Assembly: GCA_903901915.1 (NCBI GenBank)
Contig: CAIUSV010000012.1
Coordinates: 1 to 64,000, forward strand
Length of the DNA stretch: 64,000 nt
From: an uncultured Rhodospirillaceae bacterium
Lineage (GTDB): Bacteria; Pseudomonadota; Alphaproteobacteria; Rhodospirillales; Magnetospirillaceae
Direction of reading: 5' to 3'
The position numbers and the translations under genes are program-made. This document shows, piece by piece, positions 8,506-19,586 of this stretch. Within the stretch, counting starts at the first letter, position 1, and each line of letters opens with the position of its first letter. Under the pieces are notes generated by a model that was not told the DNA's origin, made no database searches, and saw only the letters and a program-made list of their open reading frames with translations.

Positions 8506-10209
8506 CTACAGAGCCTTGACCTGAACCACTTCCTTGTTGTCCTCGACCACATGGACGGCACAGGCCAGGCAGGGGTCGAAGGAGTGGATGGTCCGCAGGA
8601 CTTCAAGCGGCTGCTCGGGGTCGGCGATGGGGTTGTCCATCAGCGAAGCCTCGTAGGGGCCGATCTCGTCGGTCTCGTCGCGCGGGCCGGCGTTCCAGGT
8701 GCTGGGAACCACGCACTGGTAGTTGGCGATCTTGCCGTCCCTGATGACCGTCCAGTGGGACAGCAGGCCGCGCGGGGCCTCGTGGAAGCCGAAACCCATG
8801 ATCTCGCCCTTGGGGAATACCGGCTTGTTGAAGGTGGCGACGTCGCCCTTGCCGATATTGCCGATCAGCGCCTGCCAGTTCTGCTGCAACACGTCGTGCA
8901 TCACGCCGCAGCGCACCGCACGGGCGGCGTGACGACCGATGGTGGAGTGCAGCGCCGCCAGCGGGATCTTCGATCCCAGCAGGCTGGACGCGGTGTCCAG
9001 CACCTTGTTGGCGTAGGTGATGGTCGGCTGGTGGCCGGCGGCGACACCGCACAGCACGTTGGCCAACGGGCCGACCTGGGCACGCTTGCCGTAGAAGGTC
9101 GGCGCCTTCAGCCAGGAATATTTGCCGTCATCCTGGAAGTCGGTGTAGTTGGGGGTGGTCTCGCCCTTATAGGGATGCAGCGGACCCGGCTTGGAATAGT
9201 TGTACCACGAGTGCTTGACGCTTTCTTCGACGCCGTCGCGCAGGAAGGCGTCGCCGAAGGCGGTGATCGGCTTGTACTTGCCCACGTCCCCGCCGGGGAT
9301 GTAGCCGCCGGGGGTCAGGAACTGGGTGCCCTTGCTGTCCATGGGGAAGTCGGGCGCCGACAGGTAGTTGGTGACACCGGCGCCATACTTGGTCCAATCG
9401 GCGTAGAAGGCGCCGACGGCGGCGATGTCCACCAGATAGACCTTGCGGATGAACTCGCCCAGGGCGTCCATATGCTCCTTCACCGCCAGCAACCGCTCGA
9501 TCGTCAGCACCGACTGGCTGTCGGTGGCGATGGGGTTGGAGACGCCGCCGACCGCCACGTTCTGGATGTGCGGGCTTTTCGAGCCCAGCAAGGTGACGAT
9601 CTTGTTGGCGTGACGCTGGGCGTCCAGCGCCTGGAGATAGTGGGCCACCGCCAGCAGGTTGACCTCGGGCGACAGCTTCATGGCCGGATGGCCCCAGTAG
9701 CCGTTGGTGAACGGCCCCAGCTGCCCGCTGCCGACGAAGCTCTTCAGCTTCTCCAGCGTCTGGGTCATGACGTGCTTGTTGTTGAGCGGCCAGTCCGACA
9801 GGCTTTCCGCCAACTGCGCGGTCTTGAGCGGATCGGCCTTCAGCGCCGAGACCACGTCCACCCAGTCCAGCGCCGCCAGATGATAGAAGTGGACGATGTG
9901 GTCATGGATGGCGTGGGCCGAGATGATCATGTTCCGGATGAACTGGGCGTTCACCGGGATCTCCAGGTTCAGCGCGTTTTCCACGGCACGGACCGAGGTG
10001 ATGGCATGCACGGTGGTGCAGACGCCGCAGATGCGCTGGGTGATGGCCCAGGCGTCGCGCGGGTCGCGGCCGAGCAGGATCAGCTCGACGCCGCGCCACA
10101 TCTGGCCCGACGACCAAGCCTTGGTGACCTTGCCCCCGTCGACCTCGACGTCGATGCGCAGATGGCCTTCAATCCGGGTGATGGGATCGATGGTGATTCT
10201 CTTGGACAC
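8506..10209 (-). CDS. hybC: [NiFe] hydrogenase large subunit, Hyb type
   Basis: 567 residues, catalytic subunit holding the Ni-Fe(CN)2CO site. The N-terminal pair RICGVC (Cys61, Cys64) and the C-terminal DPCLACAVH (Cys547, Cys550, His553) are intact. A 14-residue tail after His553 is the piece removed by HybD. The protein is carried to the periplasm together with the Tat-targeted small subunit. With hybO, hybA and hybB immediately upstream in the same order as E. coli hydrogenase 2, it belongs to the group 1c kind of membrane-linked H2-uptake enzymes. Confidence 0.97.
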   Translation of the reverse strand: MSKRITIDPITRIEGHLRIDVEVDGGKVTKAWSSGQMWRGVELILLGRDPRDAWAITQRICGVCTTVHAITSVRAVENALNLEIPVNAQFIRNMIISAHAIHDHIVHFYHLAALDWVDVVSALKADPLKTAQLAESLSDWPLNNKHVMTQTLEKLKSFVGSGQLGPFTNGYWGHPAMKLSPEVNLLAVAHYLQALDAQRHANKIVTLLGSKSPHIQNVAVGGVSNPIATDSQSVLTIERLLAVKEHMDALGEFIRKVYLVDIAAVGAFYADWTKYGAGVTNYLSAPDFPMDSKGTQFLTPGGYIPGGDVGKYKPITAFGDAFLRDGVEESVKHSWYNYSKPGPLHPYKGETTPNYTDFQDDGKYSWLKAPTFYGKRAQVGPLANVLCGVAAGHQPTITYANKVLDTASSLLGSKIPLAALHSTIGRHAARAVRCGVMHDVLQQNWQALIGNIGKGDVATFNKPVFPKGEIMGFGFHEAPRGLLSHWTVIRDGKIANYQCVVPSTWNAGPRDETDEIGPYEASLMDNPIADPEQPLEVLRTIHSFDPCLACAVHVVEDNKEVVQVKAL

Positions 10210-10222
10210 TGCTCAAGTCTCC

Positions 10223-11461
10223 TTACTCGGCGGCCGTCGAGGTCGAGTGGCCGGGAAGAATGGGGAATTTCCGGACGAATACGATGTAGGCAAGCACTTC
10301 GACGGCGATCACGCCGATGGTGACCAGGATTTCCGGCGCGCTGGGGAAGTAGTGCCAGCCCGGACCGGTGTCGTAGGCCACCAGGAAGGCGTCGATGCGG
10401 TACAGCACCGCGCCGGTCAGCATGCTCATGGCCGCCGCCAGCAGCTTGGACAACCGGGCGCGGTTGGCCGGGTTGGACAGCACCACCACCGGATAGACCA
10501 GCGCCGCCATCTCGATGACGAACATCAGGCTCTTGATACCGGAGGTGAACACCTTGAACACCGCGCCGCGTACGATCAGGTCGCCGAAGCGGATGATCAG
10601 GAAGGCCGCCAGCACGCCCATGATGATCTTGCCCAGCTTGGACAACAGCGGCAGTTCGTCGGCGATGTCGCGCTTGAACCCGACCGCCGCCACCGCCGCT
10701 TCGACGATGACGATGGCATAGCCCATGCAGACCGCCGACAGCAGGAACAGCAGCGGCAGCAGCGGCGTCTGCCACAGCGGATGGATCTGGTAGCCGTAGA
10801 CCACCAGCATCGATCCCAGCGAGGATTGGTGCATGGTCGGCAACAGCACACCCAGGCCGATGAATACGAACATCACCTTGTTGAGCGCCTTCCTGACCCC
10901 GGTCATGCCCAGGTGTTCGAGGAAGGTGGGCGAGAACTCGACCCACAGCACCAGGACGTAAAGGCTGATACAGGCGGCGACCTCGAACATGACCGAGCCG
11001 GTCTGGGCGTAGCTGGGCGACAGGATGTGCCAGAAGTTCCAGTAACGGCCGAGGTCGATCAGCACCGACAGGCCGCCCAGGGAATAGCCGAACACCGAGG
11101 CGGTCAGCGCCGGGCGAACCAGATGATGGTATTCGCCCTTGTTGAGGATATAGACCACCAGGGCCATGGCGTAGCCGCCGCAGGCGAAGCCGGTGGCGAT
11201 GACCACATCCCAGACCACCCAGATGCCCCAGGGATAGCCGTTGTTGATGTTGGTGACCGCGCCCAGGCCGTAGGTGAAGCGCTGGGCGAGGAAGAACAGG
11301 GCGATGCCGATCAGCGCCGCCAGGGCGATGGTGACCGGGGAAACCAGGCTGCCGCCGAGGGCGGTGGCCCTGGGCTTCGGCTTGCGATTCCGGTTGGCGA
11401 CCTCGCTGGGGATGGGGTGATTAACCATGGGAGTGTCCCCCGTGCTGGTCGTCATCGTCAT
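10223..11461 (-). CDS. hybB: HybB, NrfD-family membrane quinone-linked subunit
   Basis: 412 residues with about ten hydrophobic helices, family NrfD/PsrC/HybB. It anchors the complex and passes electrons between HybA and the quinone pool. The first ATG (11461) has a good AAGGA six bases upstream and overlaps hybA by 41 bases. A second ATG at 11428 (MVNHPIP) would give 401 residues and begin just before the hybA stop; the two cannot be told apart from sequence alone. A 13-base gap precedes hybC. Confidence 0.93.
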   Translation of the reverse strand: MTMTTSTGDTPMVNHPIPSEVANRNRKPKPRATALGGSLVSPVTIALAALIGIALFFLAQRFTYGLGAVTNINNGYPWGIWVVWDVVIATGFACGGYAMALVVYILNKGEYHHLVRPALTASVFGYSLGGLSVLIDLGRYWNFWHILSPSYAQTGSVMFEVAACISLYVLVLWVEFSPTFLEHLGMTGVRKALNKVMFVFIGLGVLLPTMHQSSLGSMLVVYGYQIHPLWQTPLLPLLFLLSAVCMGYAIVIVEAAVAAVGFKRDIADELPLLSKLGKIIMGVLAAFLIIRFGDLIVRGAVFKVFTSGIKSLMFVIEMAALVYPVVVLSNPANRARLSKLLAAAMSMLTGAVLYRIDAFLVAYDTGPGWHYFPSAPEILVTIGVIAVEVLAYIVFVRKFPILPGHSTSTAAE

Positions 11462-12425
11462 GATGATCCTTGGAACCGCGCCACGCCGCCGCCACCAGTC
11501 CGGCCAATGCCACCCCCGGCAGCATCAGGCCGCCATAAAGGGTGTGCTGCATGGTCTCGGAGGTCGCGGCGTAGGAGCGTTCGGGCAGGCCGACCGGCAG
11601 GGCCAGCTTGTCGAACGGAACGCCGGACAGGTAGCGCACCTGGGTGCCGCCGACTTCCTTCTGGCCGTAGACCTGATCCACGTACTCGGCCGCGGCCTTT
11701 TCGTGGGTGTCGCCGGAATCCGGGGTGCGGCGGGGGAACAGGGCGGGTTGGCCGGGGGTCATCGCCTTGCGGCGATCGATCTCGGCCGACAGCGCGGTGT
11801 AGGTGCCGAAGATGGTGGCGCCGGTCGGGCACTGGCCGGCACAGGCCGGGATCTTGCCCTCGGCCAGACGGTGCTTGCACAGCTGGCACTTGGCGATCTG
11901 CGGCGTCGGCGTGTCGTACTGGAACTGCGGCACCCCGAACGGGCAGGCGGCGACGCAGTAGCGGCAGCCGATGCAGGCGTCCTTGTTATAGCCGACGATG
12001 CCGGTGTTGGGGTCCTTGGTCATGGCCGAGACCGGGCAGGCCGAGACGCACGAGGGATCGCCGCAGTGCAGGCACGAACGCTTGATATGGGCAAAGCCGT
12101 TCTCGGCCTTGTCCTTATTCTCCATGGTGCCGTTCTGGTAGATCTTGATGACGTTGTAGGTGTAGCCGGACAGTTCCAGCGGCGTATCCCACAGCTTTTC
12201 GCCGACGTTGTTCTCGGGCGGCAGGTTGTTGGCGTCCTTGCAGCCCGACATGCAGGCCTTGCAGCCGATGCACAGCGTCGCGTCGTAGAGCAGTCCGAGG
12301 GCGTTCTCGGGGATCGGGTGGTTGTCCCGGGCCTCGGCGGGCGCCGGGGCAAGGGTGGCGCAGGCGGCGACCGCCGCCGTACCACCCACGCCCGAGCGCA
12401 GAAAGTTGCGTCTGGTGATGGTCAT
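11421..12425 (-). CDS. hybA: HybA, periplasmic four-[4Fe-4S] ferredoxin subunit
   Basis: 334 residues. The N-terminus is a twin-arginine signal (RRNFLR at 5-10, then an Ala-rich stretch). Four cysteine clusters follow, including CIGCKACMSGCKDA, CLHCGDPSCVSACP, CIGCRYCVAACP and CQLCKHR/CAGQCP. HybA wires the small subunit to HybB. Near the C-terminus is a hydrophobic membrane segment (GLMLPGVALAGLVAAAW), and the protein ends in a His/Asp-rich tail that may bind metal. It starts six bases after the hybO stop. Confidence 0.95.
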   Translation of the reverse strand: MTITRRNFLRSGVGGTAAVAACATLAPAPAEARDNHPIPENALGLLYDATLCIGCKACMSGCKDANNLPPENNVGEKLWDTPLELSGYTYNVIKIYQNGTMENKDKAENGFAHIKRSCLHCGDPSCVSACPVSAMTKDPNTGIVGYNKDACIGCRYCVAACPFGVPQFQYDTPTPQIAKCQLCKHRLAEGKIPACAGQCPTGATIFGTYTALSAEIDRRKAMTPGQPALFPRRTPDSGDTHEKAAAEYVDQVYGQKEVGGTQVRYLSGVPFDKLALPVGLPERSYAATSETMQHTLYGGLMLPGVALAGLVAAAWRGSKDHHDDDDQHGGHSHG

Positions 12426-12431
12426 GACGGG

Positions 12432-13559
12432 CTACCCCTGCTTGCCGGAACCCTGGTTGTCCTCGGACTTGCCGAGATTGCCGACCAGCTTGGAGCCGGC
12501 GCCGATGGCCAGTCCGCCCACCGCCGCGACGGTGGCGATGGCCCCCAGCGTGGCGCCGGTGCCCTGCTCTTCGACCACGCGGGCGTAGCCTACGGGCGGG
12601 CGCTGGTTCTGCAACTCGGCCAGGGCATGGATCGGCTTTTCAAAGCCGATATGCTTTTCGGTGCAGCCGATGCAGGGATGGCCGGTGCCCACCGGCCACG
12701 AGCCGCTGCCGACGTCGTTGAACAGGATCGCCGGGCAGTTGGCGTAGGTCTCGGGACCCTTGCAGCCCAGCTTGTACAGGCAATAGCCCTTGCGATGTCC
12801 CTCGTCGCCGAATTCCAGGGCGAAGCGGCCGGCGTCGAAATGGGCGCGGCGTTCGCAGTTCTCGTGGATCAGGCGGGAATAGGCGAACTTGGGGCGGCCC
12901 TTGTCGTCGACCGCCGGCAGGGCGCCGAAGGTCAGGAAGTGGACCACGGTGGACAGGAAATTGTAGGGGTTCGGCGGGCAGCCGGGAATGGTGACCACCG
13001 GCTTGGGCGCCAGGATCTCGGGCACGCCGGTCGATCCGGTCGGGTTGGGCGGGGTCGAGGGCATGCCGCCCCACGACGCGCACGAGCCGATGGCGATGAC
13101 GGCGGCGGCGCCCTCGGCGCATTCCTTGACCAGCTGCAGGGCGGTCTTGCCGCCGATCTTGCAGAAGATGCCGTCGTTCTTGACCGGGATGGCGCCTTCG
13201 ACGACCAGGACGTATTTGCCCCAGTTCTTCTTCATGGCGGCTTCCCGCGCCGCCTCGACCTGATGGCCGGCGGCGGCGAACAGGGTCTCGTGGTAGTCCA
13301 GCGAGATGATCTCAAGGATCAGCTTCTCGATGGTGGGATGCTCGGCGCGGAGCATGGACTCGGTACAGCCGGTACACTCCTGGAAGTGCAGCCAGATGAC
13401 GCTGGGGCGTTCCTTGGCGGTGATCGCCTTGGCGATCTCGGCCTCGGCGCCCTTGGGCAGGCCCATGGTCGCGGCCATGGCGGCGCAGAACTTGAGGAAG
13501 TCGCGGCGTTCGAGGTTGAACCGGTTGGCGATCTCGCGGGAAATCTCGGTGTCGTACAT
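12432..13559 (-). CDS. hybO: [NiFe] hydrogenase small subunit, Hyb type
   Basis: 375 residues and first gene of the operon. It carries a Tat motif (ERRDFLK, residues 17-23), the proximal-cluster cysteines Cys62 and Cys65 in ECTGC, Cys160 in GSCASWGG, later cysteines for the medial and distal clusters, and a C-terminal hydrophobic anchor (about 338-358). Position 64 is Gly and position 165 is Gly. The extra two cysteines that make the oxygen-tolerant 4Fe-3S proximal cluster are therefore absent, so this is a standard type. The ATG at 13559 was chosen because the longer open frame upstream runs across the promoter region. Confidence 0.95.
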   Translation of the reverse strand: MYDTEISREIANRFNLERRDFLKFCAAMAATMGLPKGAEAEIAKAITAKERPSVIWLHFQECTGCTESMLRAEHPTIEKLILEIISLDYHETLFAAAGHQVEAAREAAMKKNWGKYVLVVEGAIPVKNDGIFCKIGGKTALQLVKECAEGAAAVIAIGSCASWGGMPSTPPNPTGSTGVPEILAPKPVVTIPGCPPNPYNFLSTVVHFLTFGALPAVDDKGRPKFAYSRLIHENCERRAHFDAGRFALEFGDEGHRKGYCLYKLGCKGPETYANCPAILFNDVGSGSWPVGTGHPCIGCTEKHIGFEKPIHALAELQNQRPPVGYARVVEEQGTGATLGAIATVAAVGGLAIGAGSKLVGNLGKSEDNQGSGKQG

Positions 13560-13714
13560 TGTCCCCCACCTTGTCTGGCGCGTCGGGCCGTAGAACCGTC
13601 GGGGGAACCAAAGGAAGGTGCACTGGATGCCGAGCGCGGGGGATGTTTCCCCCGGCCGCTCCCCCTCCCTGGTGTCGCCCCGAAATTCTTGTTCTCGGTT
13701 GTGCAGCGCCATCA

Positions 13715-13732
13715 CCGCAAATGGCGTGCCAA
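13715..13732 (-). promoter_or_regulatory. Sigma-54 promoter of the hydrogenase operon
   Basis: On the minus strand the site reads TTGGCACGCCATTTGCGG, an almost exact -24/-12 element: GG at 13730-13729 and GC at 13718-13717 with the required ten bases between. Transcription should begin near 13705 and leave a leader of about 145 bases before hybO. Uptake hydrogenase operons of many proteobacteria use sigma-54 with an NtrC-type activator (HupR/HoxA); no such activator is in this window. Confidence 0.82.
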
Positions 13733-13838
13733 CTCCATCGGGTGGGACGGGCCGGGTGGGGAAAGGCCCTGATCCTCGTATGGGCAATGCCCTGGCGGGT
13801 GTTGCTTGAATGCTTCCAGTCAGCGTTGCCGCAAAACA

Positions 13839-13857
13839 CTGCAAAGTATGTTTGCAG
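13839..13857. promoter_or_regulatory. Perfect palindrome upstream of the sigma-54 promoter
   Basis: CTGCAAAGTATGTTTGCAG: 7-bp arms around a 5-base centre, centred about 143 bases upstream of the expected hyb start point. That is the usual place for the activator enhancer of a sigma-54 promoter. It also lies 18 bases beyond the alaS stop, so it could instead be part of a weak alaS terminator (TGTTTTG follows on the minus strand). The activator is unknown; the site does not match the TTG-N5-CAA pattern described for HupR. Confidence 0.45.
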
Positions 13858-13874
13858 CTATGGAAGAATTCATC

Positions 13875-16499
<2,625 letters not shown>

Positions 16500-16604
16500 T
16501 GGGGAGACCCTGACGCGAACGGATGTTGACCGGAAGAAGGGCTCGGTTTTAACCCGTGGCGCGGCGGGCTGTCCAGCGGTGGGGCGGTATGCTATCATCG
16601 CGGG

Positions 16605-17126
16605 ATGCGATGCGCCTTGCTTCTCGTAACCGGCTTTTTGCTTGCCGCCACGTCCGTTCGGGCGGCGGGACCGTTGCGGTGTCCCGAGGACGCCGACGGC
16701 GGCGCCTGCGTCTGGGGCCGGGTCGAGGGCTTCGACGGCGGCGCGGTGCAGGTCCGCGGCCTGCACATCGTCCTTGCCGGGCTGACGGTACCGGGACGCA
16801 AGGATCTGTGCGCCAGCCGCGCCGCGAAGGAGGAGTTCGACTGCGCCCGTCCGACGCGCAAGCGCATGGCCGAACTGGTGAGCAAGGGGGTGGCCTGCGA
16901 CGTCGTCGATGTCGGTTCGGGTCAATTATGGGGTCGCTGCCGGGTGGCCGACGGCGACCTGGGGCGGCTGCTGGTTCAGGCCGGGGTGGCCCGCGCCGCC
17001 AAGGACGGTCCCTATGGCGACTCGCAGAAGCAGGCGGTGGCGGCCAAGCGTGGGCTGTGGGCCGCCGACATGGTGCTGCCCAGGGACTGGGAAACCGCCC
17101 GGCGCAAGGCCGAGGACGAGGACTGA
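16605..17126 (+). CDS. Secreted staphylococcal-nuclease-like protein
   Basis: 173 residues with a clear signal peptide (about 1-20, ending VRAA) followed by an SNase/thermonuclease-like beta-barrel. The [21 protein letters not shown] stretch and the C-terminal [10 protein letters not shown] stretch are typical. The first catalytic Arg and Glu of active nucleases are not obvious in the [12 protein letters not shown] segment, so it may be non-catalytic. Likely periplasmic. It is divergent from alaS with a 105-base gap. Function unproven. Confidence 0.75.
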   Translation: MRCALLLVTGFLLAATSVRAAGPLRCPEDADGGACVWGRVEGFDGGAVQVRGLHIVLAGLTVPGRKDLCASRAAKEEFDCARPTRKRMAELVSKGVACDVVDVGSGQLWGRCRVADGDLGRLLVQAGVARAAKDGPYGDSQKQAVAAKRGLWAADMVLPRDWETARRKAEDED

Positions 17127-17127
17127 C

Positions 17128-17625
17128 CTATTCCGCCTTGGCGGTTTTCTTATGCTTTTTCGTCGCCTTGGCGCCGTCGCCCTTGGCCGCGTCGGTACAG
17201 GCGGTGAAGTCCTCGGGCCGTCCCACCGTCTCGCCGGCCAGGGCGGCCAGTTCGTGCGGGCCGCTGCGCAGCGCCCGGTCGAACAGCGGCGCGTGGGCCT
17301 CGCAGTAATCGGCCACCTCGTGGACGCGGATCGATTCCCGGTTGGTGACGACGGTGTTGTGGCGGTCGAAACCAGCGGCGCCCTTGCCGGTGCGGGTGAA
17401 ATAGGCCCGCATCACCTTGGCGTTGTCGGTCATGGTGGCGCCGTGGCGCTGGACATAGGCAGCCCATTTGCCGGGCATGGACGGGTCGTCGCCGCGGCAG
17501 TTGAGCGCCGCCACCTGCAACTCGTAATGAAGCTGGCGGACCTGGGCGGCGCGCAGTTCCTCGGGGGTGGCGCAAGGGGCCTTGGCCAGGGCGGGAACCG
17601 CCGCCAGCAGCAATGATCCGATCAT
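17128..17625 (-). CDS. Secreted protein of unknown function
   Basis: 165 residues from the ATG at 17625, chosen because it opens directly on a signal peptide (MIGSLLLAAVPALA). An ATG at 17703 would add 26 residues of poor signal quality. The mature part has three spaced cysteines that could form a disulphide and a Lys-rich end (KKHKKTAKAE). No family recognised. It lies tail to tail with the nuclease-like gene (one base apart) and begins downstream of murI on the same strand, so it may be read with murI. Confidence 0.6.
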   Translation of the reverse strand: MIGSLLLAAVPALAKAPCATPEELRAAQVRQLHYELQVAALNCRGDDPSMPGKWAAYVQRHGATMTDNAKVMRAYFTRTGKGAAGFDRHNTVVTNRESIRVHEVADYCEAHAPLFDRALRSGPHELAALAGETVGRPEDFTACTDAAKGDGAKATKKHKKTAKAE

Positions 17626-17714
17626 GAAAAGGCGATGCAAGACGCGGCCCCCGATGCCTGTGGACAGGGCGGCCAGTCTGACCATCGACGGGGCAAAGAT
17701 CAACCGGCTCGGCG

Positions 17715-18590
17715 TCAGAGGTCGGCCAGTTCGACTTCGGCCACCGGCCCCAGCGCGGGAAACAGCCGGGTGGCGATGCGGGCGAAGCGGTCGGGGGCAT
17801 CGGTGGCGATCAGGGTCAGGCCGCCGGTGCCGCCGGCGGGGGCCGGGCAGCCGGCCAGGGCCGTGGCCAGCAGGGCCGAGGTCGCCTCGGCGCAGTCCAC
17901 CAATCGCACCCCCGGCCCGGCGATGCGTCCCAGCGTCGGGGCCAGCAAGGGGAAGTGGGTGCAGCCCAGCACCAGGCAGTCAGCCGCGGCGCCGGCGCCG
18001 AACAGCGGCCCCAGGTAATGGCGCGCCACGCTTTCGACGATGGGGCCGTCGGTCAGTCCCTCCTCGGCCAAGGCGACGAACAGCGGACAGGGCACGCAGG
18101 TGACGCCGGCCTCTGGCCGCCGAAGGCCGATGGCCCGTTCGTAGGCGCCCGAGCGGCAGGTCCCCTCGGTGGCCGCGACCACGATCCGGCCGCTGGCCGA
18201 GGCCGCCGCCGCCCCGGCGGCACCGGCTTCGACCACGCCGAGTAGCGGTAGATGGGGAAACCGCCGGGCGATGGCGTCCAGCGCCACCGCCGAAGCGGTA
18301 TTGCAGGCCACCACCAGCGCCTTGATACCGCGAGCGACCAGGAATTCCGCCGCCTTGACGGCGTAGCGGGTCACCGTGGCCGGCGACTTGGTGCCATAGG
18401 GCTGGCGGGCGAGATCGCCCAGGTAGAGCAGGTGTTCGGCCGGCATGGCCCGCCGAATGGCCACCGCCACCGTCAAACCGCCTACCCCGGAATCGAAAAT
18501 ACCGATCGGAAGCGAGGCGGTAACAGCATCGTGTAAGGTAAATCCTGTAGGGGCGGCACCGATGGTCATGGGAATTCCGTCGTTAAACAT
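17715..18590 (-). CDS. murI: Glutamate racemase
   Basis: 291 residues. It makes D-glutamate for peptidoglycan. Both catalytic cysteines are present in their usual settings: VACNTAS (Cys in the first half) and GCTHFPLL (second half), together with the N-terminal FDSGVGG. Two starts are possible: ATG 18590, or ATG 18569, which begins MTIGAAPTGF. Other proteins of the family begin close to FDSGVGG, so the first ~25 residues are a non-conserved extension. Cytoplasmic. Confidence 0.94.
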   Translation of the reverse strand: MFNDGIPMTIGAAPTGFTLHDAVTASLPIGIFDSGVGGLTVAVAIRRAMPAEHLLYLGDLARQPYGTKSPATVTRYAVKAAEFLVARGIKALVVACNTASAVALDAIARRFPHLPLLGVVEAGAAGAAAASASGRIVVAATEGTCRSGAYERAIGLRRPEAGVTCVPCPLFVALAEEGLTDGPIVESVARHYLGPLFGAGAAADCLVLGCTHFPLLAPTLGRIAGPGVRLVDCAEATSALLATALAGCPAPAGGTGGLTLIATDAPDRFARIATRLFPALGPVAEVELADL

Positions 18591-18652
18591 GGCCCGGCCT
18601 GGAGTTCCGGAAAAATGTCTGGCGAAATGTGGCGAATTGTCGCGCCGGAGTC

Positions 18653-18680
18653 TTGGACATGGTCCAGTCTATCCTATAAG
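18653..18680 (+). promoter_or_regulatory. Sigma-70-type promoter of the sensor/phosphatase operon
   Basis: TTGGAC (18653-18658), 16 bases, then TATAAG (18675-18680). This places a start point near 18687, about 40 bases before the ATG at 18726. It lies within the longer open frame beginning at 18615 and so argues for the shorter start of the first operon gene. Confidence 0.55.
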
Positions 18681-18725
18681 CTGACCGGTGTCGCTTCGGT
18701 GGTTGTGGTTTGGGGCCGCGCGCCG

Positions 18726-19586
18726 ATGGAAGGGACGGGGGCCTTGGAGCAGACAGGAAAAAGCGATACCGGCGTTGCGCCTCGTGGCCTTCCGCCCCCC
18801 CGGCCGATCCGCTGGTCGTTGGCGCGCAAGGTCTCGCTGGCGCTTGTCGCCATCCTGATGTGCACCATGGTGGTGGCGGCCTTCTTCGCCTATTACAAGT
18901 TCGAGAGCGTTTACTCCTCCCTGGTGCAGTCGCGCTACAGTTTCGTTGTTTTTACCATCAAGAAGCGTGTCGAGGACAGCCTCAACCTGGGCTTCGCGCT
19001 GCGTCAGTTGCGCCAAGTGCAGGAAATCCTGGAGCGCGAGAAGCTGCGAGATCCCCAGGTCGTCGCCGTCGAGGTCTATGGCGCCAATGGCGAGATCCTG
19101 TTCGACACCGATCGTGGCGCCATCGGCACCAGGGTCTCGGACGATCTGGTGGCGGCCATCCGTGGCGGGGCCAATCAGGCGTTTGGCGCCCTCGACGAGG
19201 ATATGCTGATTGTCGGGCTGCCGCTGGTCAATACCCTGGGCAAGATCGAGGGTGGGGTGGTGCTGCGCTATCCCAGTTCCTATATCCAGCGCGGATTGGG
19301 CGGACTGCTGAGCCAGTTGAGCAAAACCGTGCTGGAGGAACTTGCCGTGTTCTCGGTGCTGGCGGTGCTGGGGCTTTACGCCCTGTTCGGCAGCGTCGGG
19401 CGCAAGCTCGGCAGCATGGAGCGCACGCTTGACGCGGTGATGTCGGTGGGCGGTCACGCGGTGGCCGAGGTCGGTGCCGACAATTTCGAGGAGCATTATG
19501 CCGAATTCATCGCCAAATCCCGCGAGGCGATGGACCACATTCGCGACGCCACCGACGAGGTCGGTCGGTTGGACCGGCTGCAATGA
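18726..19586 (+). CDS. Two-TM membrane sensor protein, first gene of the six-gene operon
   Basis: 286 residues. Layout: short cytoplasmic N-terminus, TM1 at about 36-57, an extracytoplasmic domain of about 150 residues with a PDC-like turn (VVAVEVYGANGEILFDTD), TM2 at about 208-233, and a cytoplasmic tail of about 55 residues rich in acidic residues. There is no kinase, cyclase or methyl-accepting domain, so it can sense but needs partners for output. The start was chosen downstream of the promoter at 18653-18680; ATG 18615 is the alternative. Its stop overlaps the next gene (ATGA). No named family recognised. Confidence 0.7.
   Translation: MEGTGALEQTGKSDTGVAPRGLPPPRPIRWSLARKVSLALVAILMCTMVVAAFFAYYKFESVYSSLVQSRYSFVVFTIKKRVEDSLNLGFALRQLRQVQEILEREKLRDPQVVAVEVYGANGEILFDTDRGAIGTRVSDDLVAAIRGGANQAFGALDEDMLIVGLPLVNTLGKIEGGVVLRYPSSYIQRGLGGLLSQLSKTVLEELAVFSVLAVLGLYALFGSVGRKLGSMERTLDAVMSVGGHAVAEVGADNFEEHYAEFIAKSREAMDHIRDATDEVGRLDRLQ

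Larger units (their letters stand above)
13560..13874. other. Hydrogenase promoter region (315 bases without a gene)
   Basis: Gap between the alaS stop and the hybO start, both genes on the minus strand. No gene is seen. It holds a sigma-54 promoter (13715-13732), a leader hairpin (13637-13654, 7-bp stem with TGTT loop) inside the expected 5' untranslated region, and a perfect palindrome (13839-13857). Confidence 0.7.

Noticed and set aside
11427-13772. Plus-strand open frame of 781 codons over hybA and hybO
   Set aside because: Antisense to two clearly recognised hydrogenase genes and without any protein signature.
13839-13857. Palindrome as an FNR or Crp site
   Set aside because: It lacks the TTGAT-N4-ATCAA and TGTGA-N6-TCACA patterns; kept only as a possible enhancer-type site.
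18615-18725. Longer N-terminus of the first sensor gene
   Set aside because: A good promoter lies inside it and its residues do not look like a signal or conserved domain, although ATG 18615 cannot be fully excluded.
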